Source: Gnetum montanum
Taxonomy: Eukaryota > Streptophyta > Gnetopsida > Gnetales > Gnetaceae
NCBI GenBank assembly: GCA_015680685.1
Contig: MNCI01033448.1
Coordinates: forward strand, 186,001-250,000
Direction: 5' to 3'
DNA length: 64,000 nt
In this document: piece after piece, positions 21,641-33,638 of the stretch
Layout: each line of letters opens with the position of its first letter
How positions within the stretch are numbered: position 1 is the stretch's first letter
Program-made: the position numbers and the translations under genes
Notes under the pieces: model-generated
Database searches by the model: none
What the model saw: the letters and a program-made list of their open reading frames with translations, nothing else
What the model was told of the DNA's origin: nothing

Positions 21641-22332
21641 TGGATTTGGGATTTGTCTATGAAAATTCCTTCTTGACATATCACGTGTCCTAATAAACTT
21701 CCGAATTTAACCCTGAAGATACACTTCTTAGGATTTAGTGAAATACCAAACTCATGACATCTGTCGAAAACTTGTTGGAGATGATTAATCTGATCTTCTT
21801 TTTTCTTTGAAAATATTGTAATATCATCCAAATAAACCATCACGAGTTTACCTAATAAATCCTTGAAAGCTAAATCCATTACTCTTTAAAAAGTAGCTCC
21901 AGCATTTGACAATCCAAATGGCATTCTTTGGTAGGCAAAATTTTCCCATTTGGTGATAAATAATGTTTTGTATCTATCATTCTTATCTACGATTATTTGA
22001 TTATAACCTGAGAAACCATCTAAGAAAGAATATGCTTGACAACCTGAGACTTTAATAAGCATCTCATCAATTCTTGGAAGTGGATACTGATCCTTTTTTG
22101 AAGCATCATTCAGATTTCTGAAGTCTACACAAAGTCTTATATCACCATTTTTCTTTCTCACTGGAACAAGGTTAGCAAGCCATGTCGAATATCGTACTAG
22201 ATATATGATTTTTGCTTGCAACAACTTCTTGATTTTGGCTTCCATAGTCGGTTCAAATGATGGATTAAATTTCCTTTGTTTTTGCTTGATTGTTTTGCAA
22301 CCTTCTATTAAAGGAATCTTGTGTGTCATCAC
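21641..22332 (-). pseudogene. B reverse transcriptase
   Basis: RT domain with LVPVRKKNGDIRLCVDFRNL, YPLPRIDEML, YSFLDGFSGYNQI, MPFGLSNAGATF, a stop at about 21885, and the intact catalytic box MVYLDDITIFSKK. Then come LNPKKCIFRVKFGSLLGH and GIFIDKSQIQ with a stop. The motif order and spacing are those of Ty3/gypsy RT. Only a few stops break it, so it is far better preserved than the A0 RT. Confidence 0.92.
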
Positions 22333-22384
22333 ATCTTACCTAAAAGCTTTAAGATCATAATAGGACCAAGCAAAATTGTCCAAA

Positions 22385-22828
22385 TTATTTCTTAGGCATG
22401 ATAACAAGTCTTGCTTGAAATTCGAATCTCTTTCCTTTGTAACATTCAACATGCGAATCTGGTATATCTACCACTTGAATAGTTACTTTACTTCTAATGC
22501 GAGGTTCACAAGAAATTTCCAATAGAACACTTGGTAATTGACCCACAATCTTCACTCTACTTTTATCCACTTGAACAATCTTTCTATTTGATTTTTTAGG
22601 AATCAAACCAAATTTTTTACATATAGACAATGGCATTATAGTAGACATAGCTCCAGAATCAACCAAACAATTGTGTAAGAATTTATCCTTTAATTTCATT
22701 GTCAAAAGGAAAGGAGAAGCTTCCTTGTCATCTGAAGTCTTTAACTTTTCATCATTGTTAGACACATAACTTAACTCTGATTCTATAGCTCTCCTTTTAC
22801 CTTTAATGAATTCTAAAGCCTTTCTTTG
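22385..22828 (-). pseudogene. B aspartic protease
   Basis: Contains the active-site motif CLVDSGAMSTIMPLSICKKF in an open frame from 22765 to 22385. Retroviral-type aspartic proteases work as dimers that cut the polyprotein. Stops lie on both sides (at about 22829 between gag and protease, and 22385 before RT), so the gag-pro-pol frame is broken. Confidence 0.88.
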
Positions 22829-24334
22829 CTAATCTCCTATTTGAAGCAACTGATAGAGGCTAATATTGGCTTTGACATGTTTAAGGTCTTCTATCAAATC
22901 ATATTCTCCATCACCAATGAAGCTTGATCTCTTTATCCATTTATTAAAAGACTGATTTGGAGTGCTTTGCTCCACTTGATTGTCTTTACCTTTATTCTTA
23001 TCCTTTCTACTTGGCTCAAAAGCTTTTCTCTTAGTAGATGGATCAGTAATAACATTTGGGGGTCTAGAAGTAGTTAGTCTTTCCTTAGATCGAAGACTAT
23101 ATCCATTTTCCTCATTGTTATTACATTCTTCATCTGAAGACATATCTTCTTCAGAACTTGATAGAGAAGAAGTATCACTAGATCCATTGCTAGAAGATTT
23201 ACTTGCATAATGAACACTAGATAACTCATTATCAGATTCAATATCAAGAAAGTTGGACATAATAAGATCACTTTCATCCTCATCTTCTACTAACTTAGTG
23301 TCTTGATGTTTATGCTTTCTATTTTTCTTTTCTTCCTTGATATTTACTCTTGCCAATGCTTTTTCAAGCTTCACTATTTTGTTAGACATATCTCTCATTA
23401 ATTGTCCTTTTTCAGATCCCACTCTTTCATGTTCTTGCTCTTTCTTAACATGAGATGGACTCGGTAAAGCTTTAAATTGAGCAAAATCTTGCATAGGAAT
23501 CATAACTTTTTCTTCTCTTTTTTGGATCGCAATATTTTCTTCAGGATTCAACTATTTTTCTAACTGTATAGCTTCACTAAAATAGTCGTTTAGTGTAGTT
23601 AAGTTTGGAGTTCTCCTTAACCAAATTGAAATGTTGAGGTTAACAACCTTAAGGTAAGTTTCCTTAAGCATTTCTTCTGATGGCCTATATTGCCTTTGAA
23701 AGAGTCCACAAATTCGTTGAAACTTAATGTTGAAATCTCTAATTGACTCTTTAACTCCTTGCTTAGCTTGTATTAGCCCACAGTATAGTTGTTGTTGATC
23801 TAATTGATTACCAAAATGGGCTAGGAAAAGATTCTTCATGTCATCCCAACTTGTAATACTATTTCTTGGTAAGTTTGAATACCAAATCTAAACCATATTC
23901 TTTAAATTTGATACAAACAACCTACAAGCTTGATCTTCATGTTGAATATTTGCATGAGCTAAAGCTAACTCAAAAATGTGAATATATTCTTCAGCTAAAA
24001 AAGCTTTTCCAAGAATAAAAGGCTTAGGCAAATATTTGTAAACTACCTTAGGAATATCATTGTAGTTTTGAAATCCTAATGGTGTAACTCCTTGCCAAGG
24101 ATTTTCCATCCTATTCCTTTGAAATGTTGAACTCTTAGACTTTCTAGATCTTCTCTTACAAATTGACAAACCAGAGATAATGGATGATCTTCTTGATCTT
24201 CTAGTTTTTTCTCCATTACTTGTTTCCAATTCATAAACTTTCTTTTGTTCTTCTTATGATGAAGAATCAGTCTTAGAATCTAGAATATCTTTTGAAACTT
24301 TTAAACTTTCCAAACTATCAATCTTCTTGGTCAT
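22829..24334 (-). pseudogene. B gag
   Basis: Begins at ATG 24334 (MTKKIDSLESLKVSKDILD) and reads through stops near 24256, 23890 and 23551. The core includes FILGKAFLAEEYIHIFELAL, ACRLFVSNL, SWDDMKNLFLAHFGNQ and RDFNIKFQRICGLF, the usual retrotransposon gag fold region. It is followed by a Lys/Glu-rich linker, a Ser/Asp/Glu-rich acidic stretch (SSDTSSLSSSEEDMSSDEE) and a basic segment (STKRKAFEPSRKDKNKGK). No CCHC zinc knuckle is visible. Confidence 0.85.
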
Positions 24335-24427
24335 GAACTAAAAATAGTATCTAATTTATTAAGAATTACAAACAATTGTTGATGTACTAAAAGTATAAGG
24401 CTTATGAACCTAGAGCCTTAATTTTCA

Positions 24428-24445
24428 GCCCTCCTTCTAGCGCCA
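24428..24445 (-). other. Primer binding site of B
   Basis: TGGCGCTAGAAGGAGGGC on the minus strand, seven bases inside the 5' LTR end. It starts with TGG, complement of the tRNA CCA end. It is strikingly like the PBS of A1 and A3 although the elements belong to different lineages. Confidence 0.7.
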
Positions 24446-24452
24446 AAAGAAC

Positions 24453-27333
24453 TGTTGGCAATCGTTTGGGACGCAACCACCAACGAGTGTCCTCGAACAA
24501 GATTTAGGTGTGTGCTAGTCTCTGGCAACAACAAGGCCCAGATACCTTCAAATAAACTTAGTAGTTAATGTGAGTATGTGTATGTGTTGTTGCGGCGTGC
24601 ATTTGTGAGAAATGTAATGATTGCGTTGTGTGTAAACTACAAATGACTTACTTTAAAGAAATTCAGCCAACATTGCCAAGTACTGTGAGTTGTTGAAAAT
24701 TTCCAATTTTTTTCAATTGCCTAGTCTATGTGGTCCTTATAATACATACTTGTAACAAATAAAATTTTGCAAAAACATTTGAGCACAACTCGACAATCTA
24801 CTCCTAATTTTTCCTAGAGAAAGAGATAGTTCCACAAGAAAACTAGAAATAGAGCAAGATTCGATGGAAATAAGCAAAAAGAAAAGAAAGAAGATTTGTG
24901 TAGACCTCAAATATTTAAACAAGATAAAATGACATGAGTAAACACTTCGCAATAAAGCTATACCAAATTCAATATCTATGAATTGTTCAAACTTCCAAGG
25001 CTCAAACAAGCAATATCTTCAAGACAATCCTACTATGCTACCAAAAATTGCTGCGCAAACTACCATGTAGGAGACTCCATTTTGACTAGATAATACATGT
25101 CAATGATTGCATTCAAACAGAATCTTTAAAAGACTTAACAATTTCTGATTGAAATACCACGAGAATTCACTTTAAAGATAAAAAGAAGCTACTCTGGTCC
25201 CATCAAAATACCAAAGATTTTCTGAACCCTCTTGACTACTGAATTGTTCAACGGCGTGACTACAAACAGAGGTCCTCTTACAACAATCCCAATAGCAGTT
25301 CCCACACGTTGCACAATAACAAAATTTACTACTAAAATGCTCTTAAGGATTTTAAACACAAGCGCTTCTATGGCAAAATTTTAATAGAAATTTCTATCGG
25401 GAAACAAGAATAATAAGAGCAATCTAAAAATCCCAAAATTATTTGCCAAGGATGATACTATCTAAACCACTAGCTAAGAAATTCAAACAAAATAAAAAAA
25501 ATGAAATGCATAACTCATAGGACCATGACAAAGAGGTTGAAATCTTTACTCTAGCAAGCCATCTTGCAAGCAATCATTCACAATTTCTTTACAAAGCTCT
25601 TCTCAAGACCTCAAGTATTTCTCCGAGTGAGAGCCCAAGTGTGATCCCAATGTCTTCTCAAAAGTGTGATGTATGAGACCTCCCAAAAGTCCTACTCTTC
25701 TTGAAAAAAAATTGAGATTCAAATTGAGATTCTTCTTTTTTCCCCTTTTCTCCTTCTCTCTCTCTTCTCTCCTTGATCCTTGAAGCTTTTTATAGGGTTC
25801 CAAGGTAGGTAGGGAAGTTACATATTAAAAAAAAATCTCACCTAACTTCTCTCCCAAGTAACTTGGCCAACCAATTAGAAGATTACTTGCCCAAAAAGTT
25901 AGGAAATTACTTGCCCAACAAGTTAGGAAGCATTAACTTAAGAGGTTAGGAAGTTAGGAGATAAATATTGCTTTTGAAAAATAATTTCAATTGTTCACAA
26001 TTATAGCTTTAATAGCCTTTCATTTTTACTTGTTCTAAAATTTGAAGAATGGTTATTGAGGCTCTTAGTGAGTTTATAAACAAGGCGATAATATAATATC
26101 TACCTTGGCATAAATATTGTTGGTACCTTAATCCTAAATATTTTATGTGCACTTGCACCTGAATGAAAATGGCTGGAAAAATTTAAATTTGAAACACAAA
26201 GCCCGAACGTGAAGGTGCTACACCTAGAACTACCATCGAATACTTTTGAAAAAATATATCCTGCCTTGCCAGAAATCGTTGGCAACCACCACTGCGGAAG
26301 AAGGCTCTGCTACTACATCTGGCATCATTGTTCTATACGTTCGGTTGCTGGAGGAGAAAGATTTGTAGATAGAAATAATGTACTGGACATATGGCCCTGG
26401 ACATGGGGTTTTCGATTGCCTGGAACTGTTTTATTTTGCCCCAATTTCTCTTAGGGCTTCCTGCATTTTTGTGTTTCTGCAGATCATTTTTTAATTCCTG
26501 TCATAGATTTCAGGGTTAAGGGTAAATGTAACAGAGATCTGAGCATCAGAGAATTTAGTATTAGGTAAGGTAGGTTAAGAACAGCCCTGCAACTGCCAGA
26601 AAAATCTTCACGCGGTACACGCGTTGCAGGATACATCGGCGTCATCGGAGGTGGGCGGGTCAATTGTAAAAAATTTAAAATTGAAATGGTTTCTGCCTTG
26701 GAAGGGGCAACGTCCAAGCAAGTTCTTCTTCCACCTTGAATTCGCGTCCCTACCAAAATTGTTTTTTGTTTATTTTTGGCACCATGCGACCAGTAGAGAC
26801 GTCACTGATTTAGGGCCAAAAAGGAATAGTTGATTCTGCGTGAAATGAAAGCCATTACAGGGCAAAGAGAACCTTGCATTCCCCTACCTTGGTACCAACG
26901 CAATCCCTGTAAACAAAATGGCATTCTCCTGGACTATTTTCATTTATTTACAACAATTTCGTCTATTTCCTCCCAACGCATACAGTGGCTGGAACTATGT
27001 TTGTTTTTTTGCAGTAAAACATTATCCAAACCTTACAATAATGACTTTGATATTTCTCATTGATGCATCCATAAACGGGATCGGCTCTTTTAGCTTTTCA
27101 ACTCTTTTCATCCTTCCCTTTGCAGAGGAGCATGATGAATTTTTCTTTCCTTGATATTAACTTTTGAAAATGTAAATATTGTATCTTCATTTCCTAATTT
27201 TCTACATGAAACTTCTAGTGTAAAATATCAATAAGGCACAACCATCATGTATATTTTTACTTTGAATATCTTCTATGACTTATTCATATTTTATCACCTT
27301 TGCTATTCCATGAAATGGCTAAATGTGCCAACA
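24453..27333 (-). mobile_element. 5' LTR of B
   Basis: 2881 bp, same length as the 3' LTR and collinear with it. Contains the promoter TATA box at 25785-25795. Its outer edge at 27333 is followed by the right target duplication GTAAA. Confidence 0.95.
25785..25795 (-). promoter_or_regulatory. TATA box of B 5' LTR
   Basis: CTATAAAAAGC on the minus strand. The identical sequence is in the 3' LTR at about 17310-17320. Likely start of element transcription. Confidence 0.65.
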
Positions 27334-28080
27334 GTAAACTAAGCTATTGAATGCATAGGCAATGCAGATAGTAAGCTAAGCAATTAAAGTAAATGCAAAT
27401 AATGTGCTACAGAAGTAGTGCAATGTAAGTGGAAAGTAGGATGCAGGGTGCAGGGAAGCGAATAGTGGATAGGTTTATAGTGTGCCTTCAGACTAAGGGG
27501 TCACCTTAGTTACACAGTTGCTTCCTAATTCAGCGTGGATTAGGGGGTACATAGGGCCTAGAGGGAATTGTTTTGGTAGTCTCCATGACTCTCACTCACT
27601 ATATTGAAGCGGATTTCTACCCATAGGGTATCCTCTTGGAGGTCAGTTGTCTCTACCACCTCTTCGGGTGCATTAGCCTTGTGTGTTTTGTTGTCTGTTG
27701 AAGGTGCATTATTAGGAAATTCAACCTCCAACCCTTGCTCCATGTCTATGTTGTTGATGGCTACAGGGGTAGCATTATCACCGTGGATGATCACTTCACC
27801 ACCTTTTTATGGAAGGTGGATTTCCTGATGAATCAAGGATGAGACGACCCATAGCTGGGCCAACCAAGGCCTACCTAATATTAGGTTAAAGCCTAGCATC
27901 TCCTCTATGATGATGAATTTAGTGGTTGTGGGGAATTCCTTTCTTGTAATGAAGGCTATTATCATAGTACCCTTAATGGTGATGCACAACCCACTAAAAG
28001 ACATTAGGGATATGGTTTTCCTTAGCTTGATTTGATCTATGAGGCCTATTTTTTAATGACAGTGTATGGGATAACATTTT
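27334..28080 (-). pseudogene. A2 protease and region up to element B
   Basis: Minus-strand continuation of A2 gag. It contains the retropepsin C-terminal block IIEEMLGFNLILGRPWLAQL (27807-28004), typical of Tat proteases, and IIHGDNATPVAINNIDMEQG downstream of it, alignable with IIHGDN...VVNNVNIE in A3 (46470-46560). The catalytic DGA-type segment is decayed. The last about 200 bases before B (27339-27540) have no readable product. Confidence 0.7.
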
Positions 28081-31000
28081 TTCCTACCCTGTCATTGATG
28101 TGCATCCTTCAAATCTTGCATTGCTTGACACATATGGTGATAAACATGGAGGCCATTATGACTTCACCCTTCTCAAGATCAACCTTAATTACCTCATCAT
28201 GAAATGCAAGGGGTGTGAAGCTCGATTCCTACGACATAGGAGGCAACATCAGAGTGTCAATGGAATTCTCATCTATTGGGATGTCCTCTATGATAGGAAT
28301 GGAGGCCAACATCCATACTAGCACTTGACAGTGGACAAATGAGGTCATAATCAAGTCGTAGAGGCTCAATGTTGTATTTTTCTGCTTTAGCACTTGCTTA
28401 ACTTAGGCTAATGCATTTATGAAGTCTTTGTCATTAGTTGTACTTTTGCTAGCCTTGACTTCTTCCATACATCCTAAAGGATAAATTTCATAGGGGGGCA
28501 ACTTAGGCTTAGTTGGCTTGGCCCACACAGGAGCCCTAGTTCTTAGTTATAGGTTGCTGGTGGTGGCTTGCTTAGTTTTTTTGGCCATGGGAACTATAGA
28601 TAGATGGATGGTCTTTGGTGAACTAAGAACCCTTTGCCCTTGATGTTGCCTAATTAGCTTATCCATGAAATGATCGTTAGGCCTCCATGGTTTTCACCTA
28701 GAGGGTCTGTTAATGTTGCAAGTAGGATTTACCCTTGGACAAGAAGGGATTGATATGTTGCCCACTACTAGACTTCAGGTAGGTGAGGAGTAAGCATGTT
28801 GTGACATCCTAACAACCGAGGATGGCTAAAATATTGTTGTTGCGATATGCTATGGGATACTAACCACGAAGGGAGTTGTAGGTGCTTGGGGAAACACTTT
28901 GATAATGAAAAGAGGCCTTGAACTTATAGGGGTTGAGGGAACCCTTGGGCTACTAGAGGGCACTTGGAACATGAATGGCTGCTACACTAGTTCTAGGTTG
29001 TCATCAATGCTGATAGAATTGATGATGTAGCCTACATCACCTTAATTTAGAGGGTCCTTGTACACCCTCATAGATTGGTTCTAACGCCTAACTGGGTTAG
29101 TAGCATCAAGTACAAACTTGCCTCTATTAATCATTTTTTAGAGGTCATCTTTTAGGGCCATGCAAAAATTAGTGTTGTGACCAAGCATCTAGTGGTAATG
29201 GCAGAACTGATCTAGCCTAAAGTGTTTTAGGATTGAGGGCTTATTTAGGGCTGTCGATGTGGGAATCCTTAAGAGCTCAAAATATATATTGTGCCTTTTG
29301 CAAGCATCTTTAGAAATCTACTTATACTGGATACATCTAGTCTTTAGTAGCTATTCTAATAGTTCTAAAGGTTTTAATGGTAGTGGGGCATATGTTGAAC
29401 GATACTTACACTCAAAGTTAGGCCTGAGAGAGGCTTATGTTGTGGCCATCAATGATGTGGGTTGGTCAATTGCTATCATACTAGGGTTGGTAGTTTGGTT
29501 GTTGGTCAGGGCCTTAGGTGGCTTAGTTATTGGCCTCAAGTTGGTTATTTTGGCCTCTTTGCCCATAGTTGCCATGGTTGCACTTTGCTTTCCCTTGTCC
29601 TTGTCGTTAGTGGCATGTAGGTTTTTATAGGCCATATAGGTTGGGTCCTTACTAGCTTCAACTACATCTTATATGCTCTTAGTCTAGGAAAATTCTTATC
29701 GTAGAGACTATGGGGCTAAGTAGTATAGTTTTGACTTGATGAAGTCATTGACTATATCCTTGAAGATGGCTAGGATGTGCATCTCTACTATGGGCTCTCA
29801 AATTTCATTCAATGAGGTGCTCCAACATTGGATAAAGTTTTGCACGGGCTCTAGATGGCCCTACTTCATCTACATCAGTTGGTCCAGGGTAGTTTTAGGC
29901 TTCAAGTTGTACTCAAAGTGCATCACAAACAGGCTTAGAAGATCCTTCAAAGAGAAGATAGAGCTCCTAGGTAATGCATAGTACCAGTTTAGTGCCTTAC
30001 CAGTGAGTGACATGGCAAAACATGTATGATGGCATGTGGCCATGCTTGTAGTAGTAGGCACTCAAACCTGAACATCACTAGGTGCACATTGGGATTCCGT
30101 TCACCATTGTACTTGGTGAATTAGGGTAGTGAGATCCTAGTTAGAAGAGTCAGTAAGTAGTAGGACTTATTGGGTTGTCCTGGTAGAAGTCCACTATGTG
30201 AACTATTTTGGAGGAGGTAGCCTTCAGCTACTTGACCTCTTCTATTAAGGTTTGGATTAGTTAGAATGTCTGATCCCAATGTTGGGATGTTGTAGTAGGC
30301 TACGCTAGTTGTGCTACTTGCTGTGCTAGTTGTGTGGTCCACAACCTAGTTACAGGTTGTATGACCATGCAAGGTGCTTGATGTGATGGCTTTGTTATGG
30401 GCATAGTGACTGGGGCAAGCCATGCATGCATACGTTCTACCACTACTAAGCGTGCTGATGAAATCGGTAGGACATATGTCATTTGGGGCTAAGAGACATG
30501 CACTGTGTGAACGTAACGCTGAGAAGGCATGATTGTTGTTGGCAGAGATGATTGGGCAAGTTGTAACAATTCCACAAAGGGTAAGTTAATGTGAGCTAGT
30601 GCATCTTGATGTGTATGCTGCATCTGGTGTGTTGCTACCATAGATGTTGACTTGGAAGCTGACATTGGGGCTATGACTATCTCAAAAAAGATAGTTGCAT
30701 GGGATTATAGGAGGGCTAGACCAAGGGTTGTCCATTGGAAGATAGTGTGGAAGGAGTCCTCATGCTTAGAAAGAGCTTTGAATTCATCCTGATCCTCTTG
30801 TAGGGGCTCCTCATAGTCTATTCGCACTTCATGCTCATTTGTTCGGATGAGCTAAGCAAGTAACCATCTATAGGATTCAGTGAGTAGGATGAAGTCAACA
30901 AAAAAGGGAATATACTTCCATGCATTTCAATGGTTAAGCTCGTAGCCCCATTTCTCTTTCATGTCTAAGTGGTCTACAGATAGGCCTACTTGGATCTTCA

Positions 31001-31184
31001 TGTAGATAAAGTTATACTGTTCATTGTTTAGCATGGTATACTTGAGGTCTTGGCCATACAGCCTAATGGATGTCCTTGGCTCTACCATGGTAGGACTAGC
31101 AAGGTGGTCAATCCTATTTCTTTGTTGGATGAACAAGATGGATAGTGTGCTTGGGATTGATGTTGAAGGTTTTTCAAAACTCAT
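28081..31184 (-). pseudogene. A2 gag (decayed)
   Basis: Starts at ATG 31184 (MSFEKPSTSIPSTLSILF), with a basic N-terminal part ending KEKWGYELNH. The core reads MSLTGKALNWYYALPRSSIF and SLKDLLSLFVMHFEYNLKP (29870-30061), matching the A1 and A3 gag cores. The downstream linker MAYKNLHATNDKDKGKQ is at 29635. Frames shift at least four times and stops are frequent, so this is one of the oldest copies in the window. Confidence 0.78.
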
Positions 31185-31677
31185 GTGTGTGGATTAACTT
31201 GCAAGAGGGAATTGCAGAGGTTGCTAGTTGCAAAAACTGGCTAACTTTGATGGTTGTGGAAGAATAGCTCTCTCTGGAGACTACAAAAAAATGGCTAACT
31301 CTAGAGACTACAAAAAAATGACTAACTCTATGGACTACACTCTCTACACTAAGGGATAACTATGCTCTCTATGTTGAGAGCTAACTACACTCTCTATTGA
31401 GCACCAAAAATTTAGTTAACTATGGAAATGTAGACTCTAGGGTTTCTATGCAGGGTTCTCAGAGAACCAATGATGGGGTCCAGTCAACATCAACTAGTTA
31501 GTAGATAACACCTATGTTGGCCTAAGATCTAGCTATTTCCACACATGCAGTAGGTTCCTAGGGTTATTGGATCTACGCTAGCCTAAAGTTAGCAATAGTG
31601 ATGTAGAGGGCATGTGAGATAATTGCAATGGAGATTGAAGAGGAAAATGTTTGGCCCTATTTCTAATACTAGAAAAT
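31185..31677 (-). other. A2 leader between gag and LTR
   Basis: Untranslated leader with repeats of GGCTAACTCTRGAGACTACA near 31230-31400. The PBS position next to the LTR (about 31655-31677) reads TTTTCTAGTATTAGAAATAGGG-like and is degraded relative to A1. Confidence 0.55.
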
Positions 31678-32365
31678 TGTAGTCATTGAAAACATTAGAA
31701 CCTAGAACACAAAGATGTCAACGGGCACATAGTTTAACCCCAGGTCTAAGTGAGGGCTTATTATAGGTAGAGATGGGGTGCCCCGAATTGTCTTCTCAAT
31801 CAAACAAGGACTTATGGAATGCAAATGGGGATGTAGTGTATTTAGCTATGATGCTAATGCAAAACGATGCTATGTGCTCACATGGTGTCAATGGCATTGA
31901 GTGTAGTTAAGGGTTTCAGTGTGTGGGGACCACTGCATAGGCATAGCTATGCATTAGAATGGTAGAAAATGCAAGTAAAGTGCTGAAAATGCAAGTAAAA
32001 ATGCTAAAAATGTAAAGAAAGAGGGTGAGAGAGAGAATGGAACACCACCCCAAATGGGTTTAACCATAGTTAACTCTAGAAGGGCTAAAAAGGTATGCAG
32101 TGTACAATAGGCATAGAGGATAGCATAGTTACAATCTTAGGGATCTTTGGCCACAAAGACTAACATTCCAGCATGGTGTTTCTACCTGCCAAGTTGGCCG
32201 CCATGGTATGTAGTGGGCTACAGTGTCCTATGGTGAGCTATAGCTGTATGCAACCTTGCCTTCCTTTGGTTCACTAGTGTGCCTTTGAATTTTCTAACTT
32301 GCTCAATTTTCAAATTTTCCAACATGCTCCAATTTTTTTCAACCCAAAAATGTTGAGGATGAGGG

Positions 32366-32373
32366 TATTTATA
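32366..32373 (-). promoter_or_regulatory. TATA box of A2 LTR
   Basis: TATAAATA on the minus strand in the context CCTTATAAATACCCTC, as in A1. Confidence 0.7.
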
Positions 32374-32589
32374 AGGCTAGGTTTAGTGTGAAACATGGAG
32401 GAACTACCATGTGGTAAAGGGAACGGTTGGGACAATGTTGTAACCCAACTATGTTCTCCACTGAGGCTAGTAGTATTGTGCTTTGCTAGACTCTACAAGG
32501 CTGAGAAACTATGACTACCTTGCCAAGTGCATGTATATGCATTGAGAGGACCACAATGTATTTGAACAAATCCAACTTTGAAGACTACA

Positions 32590-33560
32590 CTTTGGGAGTA
32601 TGCTCTCCACTACCTTGTGTGGGGTTAAGCATAGTTATAATTTTGGGATAAAAAGGGATATAAAAAATGCATTTCACTAACTACGCTTGCTAGAGGTGTG
32701 TTGGAGATGAGCTGAATGTTGATGCTACATTGTGAAGGCCTTTGGAGGTTGTTTTAGCTAACTATGCTTGACTATGCTTTGGACTAGGGGAGAGCGTAGT
32801 CCAAGACTTAGAAAAATTTTGGAAAAAAATGACTATACTCCATGGGAGGCTGACTACACTCTTGACTAGGGGTGAGAGTAGTCCCAACACTTCTCAAAAC
32901 TTACTGAAACTGGCTTCTAGTTGACTATGCTTGACTACACTTTGGGGTAGTGGAGAGCATAGTCTCAACAATTAGAAAATTTTGCAAAACATGCACCTTC
33001 ATGTTGACTATGCTTGATTGTGCTCTAGGGTAGTAGAGATCATAGCCTTGGCACTTGGAAAAAATCTACAAAAACTAGGTCTTCATGCTAACTATGCTTC
33101 ACTACACTCTAAGGCAATGGAGAGTGTAGCCTCAGCATTTATAAAATTTTGCAAAAACTACACCTACATAATAACTATGCTTTGGGGTAGTGGAGAGCAT
33201 AGTCTTGTTACTTAGAAAAAATATGCAAAAACTAGGCCTTCATGCTAACTACACTTGACTACGCTCTAAGGTAGTGAAGAGTGTAGTCTTAGCACTTAAA
33301 AAATTTTGTAGTTCTCTTGACACTTTTAAAATTTTTCAAAACTAGCCTTTTTGTTGACTACACTCTCTACTGAGTTGACTATGCTCTGTGGAAATGGAGA
33401 GCATAGTCCCAACACTTAGAAAAATTTTCAACTTCTTGCTTTGCAATAATACTTCGAAAAAATTGCAAAGGAAATCGAATTTTTGGAGCTAACTACACTC
33501 TCCACTAGGTTGACTATGCTCTAAAGTAGTGGAGAGCATAGTCCTAGCACTTAGAAAAAT
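32590..33560 (-). repeat. ~80-bp tandem array of GACTATGCTCT hairpins in A2 U3
   Basis: GAGAGCATAGTC-type marks recur at about 32790, 32868, 32953, 33033, 33117, 33193, 33278, 33400 and 33530, a period near 80 bases that lengthens at one end. Many units contain the arms GACTATGCTCT and AGAGCATAGTC separated by about ten bases, a near-perfect hairpin, followed by a CACTTAGAAAATTTTGCAAA-like spacer. Confidence 0.85.
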
Positions 33561-33638
33561 ATGCAAAAAGTGGCCTTGTACTAACACTTAGGCAAATTTG
33601 TAGTCAAGACATTATAGCCCAAATTTCGTGGTGTTTTA

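Larger units (their letters stand above)
15978..27333 (-). mobile_element. Complete Ty3/gypsy retrotransposon B with target duplication
   Basis: An 11356-bp element on the minus strand with two 2881-bp LTRs (TGTTGGC ... GCCAACA), flanked by GTAAA at 15973-15977 and 27334-27338. PBS at 24428-24445 and PPT at 18859-18876 are in place. Order in the reading direction: 5' LTR, gag, aspartic protease, RT, truncated RNase H, integrase, small extra ORF, PPT, 3' LTR. It has one RNase H, DSGA protease, YLDD RT and no chromodomain, so it is a non-chromovirus lineage different from A0-A4. Integrase and RT catalytic residues persist, but about ten stops, and the RNase H deletion, make it inactive. By eye the LTRs differ at roughly 20 of the first 205 bases and less elsewhere. 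Confidence 0.95.
31678..33638 (-). mobile_element. 5' LTR of A2 (1961 bp)
   Basis: On the minus strand it begins TAAAACACCACGAAATTT (33638; TG mutated to TA) and ends GACTACA (31678). Its 3' portion aligns with the A1 LTR end. It is longer than the A1 LTR mainly because of the ~80-bp hairpin array in U3. Confidence 0.8.
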
